Positions 1-6,208 of a stretch of 6,319 bases of DNA are shown here, one piece after another (position 1 is the stretch's first letter; each line of letters begins with the position of its first letter). The position numbers and the translations under genes were made by a program. This DNA comes from Pseudomonadota bacterium. GTDB lineage: Bacteria; Pseudomonadota; Gammaproteobacteria; Xanthomonadales; Rhodanobacteraceae. Under the pieces are notes generated by a model. It was not told where the DNA came from and searched no databases. It was given only the letters and a program-made list of their open reading frames with translations. The stretch lies in contig JAFEEK010000223.1 of assembly GCA_018241165.1 (NCBI GenBank), forward strand, positions 1 to 6,319, in the 5' to 3' direction.

Positions 1-173
<173 letters not shown>

Positions 174-177
<4 letters not shown>

Positions 178-818
178 GCGCAAGCGCGCTCGCCGCCGCG
201 GATTTCATTCCCGCCAGCATGCCCCCGCCGCTGGACGACGGTGAAATCCACTTGTGGTTTTTTCCACAATGGCAACACGCTGCCGGCGCGGCAAACTCGA
301 TGCCGATACGCAATTTGCTCGCGGCATACCTGGATCGCCCCATCGAAAGTGTTTGCATCGAACGAGGCGAACATGGCAAGCCGCGCCTGACGGGTACCTC
401 GCTGGAATTCAACCTGTCGCACACGACCGATGCCTTGCTGCTGGCCGTGGGCCGGAACAATGTGCTGGGCGTGGATCTGGAGTCCTTTGGTCGCAGAACC
501 CGACCGGCGGTCGAGTTCGCGCGGCGTTTTTTCACGCCGGACGAGGCTACGGCACTCGAAACTTTCCCTGAAGACTTGCGCCAAACTGCCTTCCTGCGCC
601 TGTGGTGCGCCAAGGAAGCAGCCCTGAAAGCCGAAGGTGGTGGCATCAGTTCGGGTCTGGATCGTTTCGCATTCGTACTGGATGCCAATGGCCAGGTTGC
701 ATCGAGCGCAGGCTCCCCTTGGCATCTGCGCGCCGTCGCGCCATCCCCAGCGCACATCGGCGCACTGGCCCACCGCGAGCCGGTCGGCCGGGTACGCGCA
801 TTCGTCGCCCGGATCTGA
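174..818 (+). CDS. 4'-phosphopantetheinyl transferase, Sfp type, with shortened N-terminal half
   Basis: The enzyme would move the phosphopantetheine arm of CoA onto a serine of an acyl, peptidyl or aryl carrier protein in the cytoplasm. The motifs are in the expected order: GKP (68-70), FNLSH (79-83), GVDLE (99-103), FARRFF (115-120) and WCAKEAALK (144-152). Asp101, Glu103, Glu148 and Lys152 match the magnesium-binding and catalytic positions of Sfp (D107, E109, E151, K155). Oddity: only about 19 residues separate the first strand (IHLW, 25-28) from the helix at 46-53, against about 46 in Sfp. The missing stretch corresponds to the one holding Sfp Lys28, Lys31 and Thr44, which contact CoA. 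The GTG start overlaps the acs stop (GTGA); ATG at 219 is a possible later start with no ribosome binding site. No carrier protein or synthase gene is visible, so the substrate is unknown. Confidence 0.88.
248..272 (+). repeat. Inverted repeat with a T6 loop inside the phosphopantetheinyl transferase gene
   Basis: TTGTGG (252-257) and CCACAA (264-269) are perfect complements around a loop of six T. The stem continues with CCA (248-250) against TGG (270-272) if one bulged C at 251 is allowed. It encodes residues around HLWFFPQW, exactly where the protein is about 27 residues shorter than Sfp. It lies inside a coding region with no long T tract after the stem, so it is unlikely to be a normal terminator. 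It may mark a deletion junction or be a chance fold. Confidence 0.6.
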
Positions 819-837
819 GGCAAGCATTGCCCTGCAT

Positions 838-884
838 GGGTAATCCGGCTAAGTTCCCCTTTCCGCACGTACGGGTAGTCCGCC
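838..884 (+). promoter_or_regulatory. Direct repeat GGGTA-TCCG in the gap before the 543-residue gene
   Basis: GGGTAATCCGGC (838-849) and GGGTAGTCCGCC (873-884) match at 10 of 12 positions and start 35 bases apart, about 3.3 turns of the helix, in the only gap between the transferase gene and the next. The second copy touches the ATG at 885, so a protein bound there could block initiation. The repeat is seen directly; a role as an operator is inference, and no known regulator is recognised. The gap also holds a tiny hairpin, GGCAA-gca-TTGCC (819-831), right after the transferase stop, without a T tract. No convincing sigma-70 promoter is visible. Confidence 0.3.
863..874. promoter_or_regulatory. 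Imperfect 12-base palindrome CCGcACGTaCGG
   Basis: The sequence reads the same on both strands except for one symmetric pair of positions, centred on ACGT and 11 bases before the ATG at 885. A dimeric regulator could bind here. It sits between the two direct-repeat copies and overlaps the second by two bases. Short GC-rich palindromes are common by chance in this kind of genome, so the function is only a suggestion. Confidence 0.22.
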
Positions 885-2516
885 ATGTGGAAGTGGTTGC
901 GCAATGGTGTCCTGCTGGCGATCGTTCTGGCCGGCGCGCTCAAGCTTGCCGCCTGGTACGCGGTCGGCAAGGATGCGCAGCGCGTGGTTGCCGCCCTGGC
1001 ACCGTATGCCGACATCAGGTACGACGGCATCGGCGCCGGCCTTGATGGCAGTGTTTCCCTCACCGGCGTAAGCGTGGCGCCAAAGAATGCGCATCGGGTC
1101 TATCGCGCCGATACCGCAACGCTCGATTCCCCGGGCCTGCTCTGGCTGCTCAAGCACGCCGCATTGCACGAGAATGAACTACCCGCGCAGTTCGGCATCA
1201 CGTTCACCGGCGTGACGTGGCCGCCGGAGCCATGGCTCGATCCGCAGTGGCTCGATCCGGCTACCTACGTGTTGTTTGCGTCGGCAGGCTGTCAAGCGCG
1301 CCTGGATGCCGCCGACTATCGCCGCATGGGCATGGAGTCCGGCGCACCATCGCGCGACCGTTTCGAATATCGCTACGACGCCGGTCAGCACGCGCTGACG
1401 GCTTCGTTGCGCCTGTCTGCGCCGGGGTTCGCCACGTTGGCGCTCGAAGCGGATGTGAGCCGCTTCGATCCCGCAAAGGTGCTGCGCCCAGGTTTCTGGG
1501 AAACGCCACGGATCGACCAGCTCTCGGCAACCTTTGCCGACAACGGCTTCATGTCGCGCCGCAATGACTACTGTGCGAAACGCGAAGGCCTGGGCACACC
1601 ACAATTCGTGGATAAGCATGCGACCGCCGTCGAGGCTCTGTTGCAAAAGTCCCGCATCCAGCCCGATGACGAGCTCGTGCGCCTGTACAAAAACCTGGTC
1701 GAACACGGTGGCAGCCTGCGTTTGTTGAGTCTTCCGAATGCGGTGTTCTCGATCAAGTCCTGGAATTCGACTTCGCGCGAAGAATTGTTGCGCCAGCTCA
1801 ATGTCACGGCGCGATATCAGGACAAGCCACCGATCATGTTCCGACTTGCGTTCATGCCGGAGCCTTCCGTCGACACGTCGGCGCCCGTGGGCACTGACAC
1901 CGCCGCGACCGCGGCTGCGGCTGCCGGACCAAACGTGCCTCCACCCGTAGTCGCTCCCGCAAGCGTCGCCGCACCGGCCTTGCCGCCAGCGCCAAAGCCG
2001 GAACGCAAGCCCGAGGCGATAGTGGCTGCCAAACCGGAATCCAGTGCGATCGCAAAGCCCGCGCGGGAAAACCCGCCGGCCGCGAAAAATCCCTCCACCG
2101 AATCGGCAAGTTACCTGGACAAGGCCGAGAGTCGCTTCACGCCGCCACTCGTCGTGCACCCACCGGCGCGCGACGGCATGGCCGAGGCCGGCGCGGCGCC
2201 GCTGGCAACACCACCGGCATCGACGCCGATTCCCGTGAACTCGACGCAGGCCCTGGTCTGGAAACCGGGCATCGTCGAGCAATTGCCTGAAGCGGCGCCC
2301 GTGAAGAAGGACTACACGGTCGTCGAATTTTCGGCCCTTGCACAGTTGACCGGCCGCCATGTGCGCCTGATCACGCGTGGCGGCAAGCAGATCGAGGGTT
2401 TCGTGGGTTCGACCGTCGACAACAACGTGCAACTGCGCATCGAGCGCGGCGGCGGCAGTGCTCTGATCGCCATCAGCCGCGACAGCATCACCCAGATCCA
2501 GCTGCTGCACTGGTAG
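885..2516 (+). CDS. Membrane-anchored envelope protein with Pro/Ala-rich linker and C-terminal Sm-like beta domain
   Basis: No characterised family is recognised with certainty. Residues 8-26 form one membrane helix after a short basic start (MWKWLRN), so most of the protein should be periplasmic. Residues about 27-325 form a mixed alpha/beta region; its opening, with DIRYDGIGAGLDGSVSLTGV, recalls the repeating beta strands of AsmA/YdgA-like (DUF945-type) envelope proteins, but weakly. It contains two cysteines (in SAGCQAR and NDYCAK) that could pair. Residues about 326-476 are a disordered Pro/Ala/Lys-rich linker of roughly 150 residues, long enough to reach across the periplasm. Residues about 477-543 form a compact domain, GRHVRLITRGGKQIEGFVGS followed by AISRDSITQIQLL, whose strand and glycine pattern resembles Sm/LSm or SH3-type barrels. 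The ATG has no strong ribosome binding site. Product: hypothetical envelope protein. Confidence 0.8.
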   Translation: MWKWLRNGVLLAIVLAGALKLAAWYAVGKDAQRVVAALAPYADIRYDGIGAGLDGSVSLTGVSVAPKNAHRVYRADTATLDSPGLLWLLKHAALHENELPAQFGITFTGVTWPPEPWLDPQWLDPATYVLFASAGCQARLDAADYRRMGMESGAPSRDRFEYRYDAGQHALTASLRLSAPGFATLALEADVSRFDPAKVLRPGFWETPRIDQLSATFADNGFMSRRNDYCAKREGLGTPQFVDKHATAVEALLQKSRIQPDDELVRLYKNLVEHGGSLRLLSLPNAVFSIKSWNSTSREELLRQLNVTARYQDKPPIMFRLAFMPEPSVDTSAPVGTDTAATAAAAAGPNVPPPVVAPASVAAPALPPAPKPERKPEAIVAAKPESSAIAKPARENPPAAKNPSTESASYLDKAESRFTPPLVVHPPARDGMAEAGAAPLATPPASTPIPVNSTQALVWKPGIVEQLPEAAPVKKDYTVVEFSALAQLTGRHVRLITRGGKQIEGFVGSTVDNNVQLRIERGGGSALIAISRDSITQIQLLHW

Positions 2517-2520
2517 CGGC

Positions 2521-2548
2521 TGCGACGTTTCTCATTTGCGTTGCGTCT
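2521..2548 (+). promoter_or_regulatory. Candidate ECF-type promoter before the sigma factor gene
   Basis: TGCGAC (2521-2526) and CGTCT (2544-2548) are separated by 17 bases. This resembles the AAC...CGTCT layout of many ECF-dependent promoters, with GAC in place of AAC. ECF operons often start with a promoter recognised by their own sigma factor. Transcription would start near 2556, making the GTG at 2557 almost leaderless, or giving a leader of about 45 bases to the ATG at 2602. One site seen by eye in GC-rich DNA is weak evidence. Confidence 0.25.
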
Positions 2549-2556
2549 TGGTTGCA

Positions 2557-3129
2557 GTGAACGACAAACCGGCCACGGGATTCGCCCAGGACGTCGATGC
2601 GATGACCCTGGCGCGCGCGCAGCACGGCGACATGGCGGCATTTGCGCAGTTGTACCAGCGTTACGCGCGCGCCTGCTTGCTGCTCGCATTGCGCCTGACC
2701 GGGCAACGCCAGGCGGCCGAAGATCTGGTGCACGAGGCATTCCTGAAGATGATGGACACGATCGGCAGCTATCGGGGCGAAGCGCCCTTCGGCGCGTGGT
2801 TCAAGCGCCTGACCGCGAATACCGCCATCGACTGGTTGCGTCGGCAGCGTCATCTGGCCACCAGCGATGCCGATGAGTTGCTCGAGCATGCCGTCGGCAT
2901 GGATTCCGACAACGCGGGCCTGATCGACGCCGACTCCCTGCTCGCGCGGCTGCCGCCGCGCGCACGCGCGATCGTGGTGTTGCACGAACTGGAGGGTTAT
3001 ACGCATGCCGAGCTCGCCGCCTTGTTCGGACAAAGCGAGAGTTATTCCAAGTCCATTCTTGCGCGCGCGCTCAAACGACTGCAGGCACTCGCCACGTCCG
3101 CGGCACATGCATCAAAGGTTGCCTTATGA
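2557..3129 (+). CDS. RNA polymerase sigma factor, ECF subfamily
   Basis: This protein would direct RNA polymerase to a small set of promoters, probably in response to an envelope signal. Using the GTG at 2557 (190 residues), region 2 spans about 27-98, with AAEDLVHEAFLKM (region 2.2, core binding) and FGAWFKRLTANTAIDWLRRQ (region 2.3/2.4, promoter melting and -10 recognition). Region 4 spans about 127-178, with LPPRARAIVVLHELEGYTHAELAALFG and a recognition helix SESYSKSILARALKRL. The SYSKS wording differs from the common GTVKSRL. There is no region 1 or 3, as expected for ECF factors. The start is uncertain: TTG 2536, GTG 2557 and ATG 2602 are in frame, and only 2602 has an AGGA (2588-2591) at a workable distance; both domains survive with any of them. 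The stop overlaps the start of the next gene (ATGA), the usual sigma/anti-sigma layout. Confidence 0.93.
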   Translation: MNDKPATGFAQDVDAMTLARAQHGDMAAFAQLYQRYARACLLLALRLTGQRQAAEDLVHEAFLKMMDTIGSYRGEAPFGAWFKRLTANTAIDWLRRQRHLATSDADELLEHAVGMDSDNAGLIDADSLLARLPPRARAIVVLHELEGYTHAELAALFGQSESYSKSILARALKRLQALATSAAHASKVAL

Positions 3130-3593
3130 ACGAACATGAATTGAACTTCCACGATCTTGCCGCCGGCTTGCCCGCGCGTGCCATCGAACCCTTGCCGACG
3201 GATCTGTGGCCGCGTATCGCGGCTGCGCACGTGGCGCGTCGTCGCCAGCGTCGCTGGCGCCGCGTGACGACTGGCGGCGTCGCGCTTGCCGTCATCGCCG
3301 CAGTCGTGGTTTCGGCCTTTGGCTGGCGGCACACGGCAATGCCCGTGACCGACTGGCAGGCGCGCGCGCAGGCGCTCGAGCTGCAACTCGATGCCCTGCC
3401 TTTGCCCGCCACCAGCGCGCCGATGGCACGCCTGGCCGAATCCGAAATTGCAAATCTGGATTCCAGTCTGCAAGCCGCCTACGACCGCGGCGCGGCGCGC
3501 CACGACATCGATCCACTGTGGCAACGGCGCAGCGAGTTGCTCGATGCCTTGTTGTCGGTGCGGCGGCAGCAGCCGGTTCCTGTTCGAATCTGA
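3126..3593 (+). CDS. Probable anti-sigma factor, single-pass membrane protein
   Basis: The 155-residue product very likely binds and holds the upstream ECF sigma factor at the inner membrane. The evidence is the ATGA overlap with the sigma gene plus the topology: a cytoplasmic part of about 46 residues (PLPTDLWPRI, 22-31), a strongly basic ARRRQRRWRR stretch (37-46), one membrane helix (about 47-65) and a periplasmic part (about 67-155). The cytoplasmic part has no cysteine, so it is not a HxxxCxxC zinc anti-sigma domain. The periplasmic part looks alpha-helical (DWQARAQALELQLDALPL, then SEIANLDSSLQAAYDRGA and DPLWQRRSELLDALLSVRR) and may sense a ligand or stress, or be the target of regulated proteolysis. 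The anti-sigma role is inferred from position and topology; no family match was run. Confidence 0.8.
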   Translation: MNEHELNFHDLAAGLPARAIEPLPTDLWPRIAAAHVARRRQRRWRRVTTGGVALAVIAAVVVSAFGWRHTAMPVTDWQARAQALELQLDALPLPATSAPMARLAESEIANLDSSLQAAYDRGAARHDIDPLWQRRSELLDALLSVRRQQPVPVRI

Positions 3594-3602
3594 GGTATCA
3601 CC

Positions 3603-4394
3603 ATGAAGCTCCGGTTTTTTTGTAACTGTCTCCTGCTGCTTGGCTCGGCAGGCGCTTGGGCGGCTTCACCGTCTGCCGCACTGGGCATGCTCGTGGATTC
3701 GGCCGATGCACAAGCCGCGCATGACGGTTTGCGCGTGCTCGGTGCCACGCCGGGCAGCGTTGCCGACCAGATCGGGCTGCGCCCGGGTGATGTGCTCGTC
3801 GATGTCAACGGCGTCGCCTTGGCCAACCTCGGTGCCGACGCCGATGGCCGCGCACTCGCTGCCGCAACGCTCAACGCGACGATCGCGGGTCTACCGGCGT
3901 CCACACCATTGCGCCTGCGCGTTTTGCGTGGTGGCGCAACGTTGGCACTGAACGCGCCGCCGCGCGCAAACGCCGCGCCTTCATCCACGACAGTTGCTTC
4001 CGGCAACGCCGCAATCGACCCACCGACCGCCGACGGCTGCGGCCGCATCAGCACTTTTGATGTCGCTCCGCGCAGCCAGCATCTGTACCGGGCCAGGATC
4101 CTGTTGCTCGATGGTTCCACTCCAGGACCGACCGGCACGCCATCGTTTCGCGTCACTGCAGGCACACACAAACTGCTCGTTGCCGAAGACATCCCGACTC
4201 GGGAAATGGGCGTCGGCCCGATCGCCAGCTTGCGCAGCCGTCGCGACAACAGCAAGACGTTGACCGTGACCGTCAAGGCCGACACGACGGCCTTGCTGGC
4301 TGCCCGGCTCAATACCGAAAAGGCGGCCGATTTCGCCGATGGCGCCTATTGGGATCCGGTCGTCTGGCGCGAGATTCCGGAAATTTGCCGGTAG
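3603..4394 (+). CDS. Secreted PDZ-domain protein of the sigma factor operon
   Basis: The 263-residue product starts with a signal peptide (MKLRFFCNCLLLLGSAGAWA, likely cleaved near residue 20-21) and should be periplasmic. Residues about 26-120 form a PDZ domain with TPGSVADQIGLRPGDVLVDV followed by NGVAL, the HtrA/DegP/RseP-like version that binds exposed C-terminal tails of proteins. No protease domain is attached, so binding rather than cleavage is expected. An Ala/Ser/Thr-rich linker leads to a C-terminal domain (about 141-263) that I do not recognise; it carries Cys146 and Cys262, a possible disulfide, and ends in YWDPVVWREIPEICR. The ATG is well supported: GAGGT (3592-3596) lies six bases ahead, overlapping the anti-sigma stop. 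Its place third in the operon suggests it modulates the anti-sigma factor or is an effector of the response. Confidence 0.88.
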   Translation: MKLRFFCNCLLLLGSAGAWAASPSAALGMLVDSADAQAAHDGLRVLGATPGSVADQIGLRPGDVLVDVNGVALANLGADADGRALAAATLNATIAGLPASTPLRLRVLRGGATLALNAPPRANAAPSSTTVASGNAAIDPPTADGCGRISTFDVAPRSQHLYRARILLLDGSTPGPTGTPSFRVTAGTHKLLVAEDIPTREMGVGPIASLRSRRDNSKTLTVTVKADTTALLAARLNTEKAADFADGAYWDPVVWREIPEICR

Positions 4395-4403
4395 GCCGGA
4401 ACT

Positions 4404-4441
4404 CGACGACCTCGTTGCGGTCGAAATCTGCACGCTCCCAC
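4404..4441 (-). repeat. Possible REP-like relic between two genes
   Basis: Read on the reverse strand, the spacer starts with GTGGGAGCG (4441-4433), the head seen in REP palindromes of pseudomonads and xanthomonads. A small hairpin, CGACC-(7-base loop)-GGTCG (4407-4423), follows. The copy is poor, and no second copy is present in this window to confirm it. The hairpin has no T tract, so a terminator is doubtful. The rest of the spacer (4395-4460) shows nothing clear. Confidence 0.18.
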
Positions 4442-4460
4442 GGGCACAGGCCACACGGAT

Positions 4461-6176
4461 GTGGCCATATCCTTCATCACTGCTTCGGCTATCCTTTTGC
4501 GCTGGTTGCACAGTGGCGGTGATCCGATCAAGACCTCTTTCCTATTGCTGTTCGCGCTCGTTCCCGCGTGGGTTTGCGCGCAACCGGTAGCGCCTGACAC
4601 GTATCTTGCGCGTCTGCAGCAAGGTGTCGATAGCGGCCTGTATCGCGAACTCGCGGTTGGCTGGATCGACGGCACCCAGACCGGTCCCGGCCAGCAGCAG
4701 ACCCGATATTTCGGAAACGGGCAGAAGCCGGACGCACATTCGGCTTTCGAAATCGGCGCGACCAGCGAGATTTTCACCGGCCTGCTGCTTGCCCAGGCTG
4801 CCATCGAAGGCAAGGTGCGCATGGACACGACCTTGCGCGACTTGTTGCCGAAGGATTTTTCGTTCGCCGATCCGTCGGTTGGTGCAATCAACATGCGCCA
4901 ACTCGCCACGCGCCGCTCTGGCCTGCCTGCCGCTCCGCCGAATCTGTTTCCCGTCGATGCCGACGATACGTATGCCGGATTCGACCAGTCCGCGCTGCTG
5001 ACTCTTCTGGCCAACTTCAAGCTCGTGGCCAATATGCCGGCGGGGTATTCCGTACTCGACGCCGGCCTGCTCGGTAACATGCTTGGCCGTGCCTACGGGC
5101 AACGCTTCTCCGTCGTACTCGTGTCGCGAATCCTCGACCCGCTCGGCATGTCGAACACCGGCGTGGGAGATGGCGCAGGACTGCTGCAAGGCCATGGTCA
5201 TGGCCAACCGGTTCCACATTGGCATTTCGGTGCGCTGGCCGGCGCGGCAGGGTTGCGCTCGACGCTTCCCGACCTGTTGCGCTTCGTACAGGAGAATCTC
5301 ACGCCACAACAATCGCCGCTGCGCGCGGCTTTGTTGTTGTCACGACAACCGCTGGCGGATTCAGCGCAAAGCGTGGGCCTGGGCTGGAATACCGTGCAGG
5401 TGACTGAAGGCGATCAGCAATGGCCCCTGGTCTGGCGCGCAAGCCGCACTGCCGGGTTTTCCGTGTTCCTCGGATTTCGCACCGATCAGCAGCAGGCGGT
5501 GGTATTGCTCGGCAATACCGATGCAGACCTCGGCGCCATCGGCATTGCCTGGCTGGAGGGACGCGTGCCGCCACCACTGCCGCCGCCTCCACCACCGCCC
5601 GAGGTCATGGATCTTGCTGCCTATTCGGGTTTGTATCGCGTCCCCGGTGGCAAGGCCTTCACGGTTCGTGCCGGATCTGACGCCTTGAGCGCACAATTTC
5701 CCGGACAGTTTCCGGTTACGTTGCGAAGGGTCGGGCATGACGTGTTCGCCGCGCCCAGCGATGCATTCGTACTTTCATTCCAACGCACCGGCAGCGTCGT
5801 CACGTCGATCCTGCTCGGCCAGGCCGGCGCGAACGTGCTGGCGCCGCGCCTGAGCGAACGCGCTCCGCGACTGACGCGTGGAACACTGGCGCCATCTGCA
5901 GGCACGTTGCGCGAATTCGCCGGCGACTATCAGTTGGATGCCGATACTCTTTTGCGGGTCACGCCAAAGCAGAATACGCTGATCGTGCAGGCCAGCGGTT
6001 CGGCTGCCCTGATACTGAGCGCATTCGCGCCGGACCGCTTTGCCGATGCCGATGGTGCGTGCGAAATCCATTTCCTGCGCAACGAAATGCGTGCCGTAAC
6101 GGGGTTGAAACTCGTGCTTGCCGGCGCCGAGCGCGATGCGCATCGCGTTGTGTGGACTACGCCGACACTGCGCTAG
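4461..6176 (+). CDS. Exported serine beta-lactamase/PBP-fold protein with lost catalytic motifs (likely pseudoenzyme)
   Basis: The fold is that of class C beta-lactamase-like serine hydrolases: [18 protein letters not shown] (96-113), [11 protein letters not shown] (146-156), [13 protein letters not shown] (222-234), [16 protein letters not shown] (261-276) and AGFSVFLGF (331-339). The catalytic motifs are gone. SxxK reads A100-T-S-E103, so both serine and lysine are replaced. YxN reads Y196-S-V198. K/HxG reads R326-A-S328. It should therefore bind rather than hydrolyse. A signal-like segment at 26-40 ([15 protein letters not shown], then QP) predicts export. A proline-rich linker (370-380) joins two tandem small domains (about 384-465 and 481-571) resembling the lipocalin-like C-terminal domains of this family. 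The start is unclear: GTG 4461 puts some 23 extra residues before the signal core; TTG 4497, TTG 4506 and ATC 4527 are in frame, none with a strong ribosome binding site. Substrate and role are unknown. Confidence 0.88.
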   Translation: MAISFITASAILLRWLHSGGDPIKTSFLLLFALVPAWVCAQPVAPDTYLARLQQGVDSGLYRELAVGWIDGTQTGPGQQQTRYFGNGQKPDAHSAFEIGATSEIFTGLLLAQAAIEGKVRMDTTLRDLLPKDFSFADPSVGAINMRQLATRRSGLPAAPPNLFPVDADDTYAGFDQSALLTLLANFKLVANMPAGYSVLDAGLLGNMLGRAYGQRFSVVLVSRILDPLGMSNTGVGDGAGLLQGHGHGQPVPHWHFGALAGAAGLRSTLPDLLRFVQENLTPQQSPLRAALLLSRQPLADSAQSVGLGWNTVQVTEGDQQWPLVWRASRTAGFSVFLGFRTDQQQAVVLLGNTDADLGAIGIAWLEGRVPPPLPPPPPPPEVMDLAAYSGLYRVPGGKAFTVRAGSDALSAQFPGQFPVTLRRVGHDVFAAPSDAFVLSFQRTGSVVTSILLGQAGANVLAPRLSERAPRLTRGTLAPSAGTLREFAGDYQLDADTLLRVTPKQNTLIVQASGSAALILSAFAPDRFADADGACEIHFLRNEMRAVTGLKLVLAGAERDAHRVVWTTPTLR

Positions 6177-6196
6177 CGCCCCGCAATCGTCTTGCG

Positions 6197-6202
6197 TATC
6201 CT
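6197..6202 (+). promoter_or_regulatory. Candidate -10 element placed for leaderless pdxJ transcription
   Basis: TATCCT lies so that a start seven bases downstream falls on the A of the pdxJ ATG (6209). No Shine-Dalgarno sequence precedes that ATG, which fits leaderless initiation, but no good -35 box is visible 17 bases upstream (TAGCGC). Weak evidence. Confidence 0.22.
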
Positions 6203-6208
6203 GCACGC

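Noticed and set aside
819..831. GGCAA-gca-TTGCC hairpin after the transferase stop as a terminator
   Set aside because: The stem is five pairs with a three-base loop and no T tract, too weak to call a terminator.
851..881. Possible flagellar sigma-28 promoter (TAAGTTCC...)
   Set aside because: The -35-like part fits loosely, but the -10 consensus GCCGATAA is absent at the required distance.
1179..2510. A 443-codon open frame on the reverse strand opposite the 543-residue gene
   Set aside because: It is arginine/histidine/glutamine-rich with no domain or family pattern. The forward frame has a membrane anchor, codon bias and a folded C-terminal domain, so the reverse frame is a GC-driven shadow.
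2611..3375. Recurrent GCGCGCGC tracts in the sigma and anti-sigma genes
   Set aside because: They encode ordinary Ala-Arg pairs in a GC-rich genome and show no regular spacing or array structure; no CRISPR or satellite repeat.
3479..4312. Reverse-strand frame of 277 codons opposite the PDZ gene
   Set aside because: Ser/Ala/Arg-rich shadow; the forward strand encodes a signal peptide, a clear PDZ motif and a well-spaced ribosome binding site.
4461..6176. Active beta-lactamase or antibiotic resistance gene
   Set aside because: The catalytic serine and lysine and the third motif are all substituted, so hydrolysis by the known mechanism is not expected.
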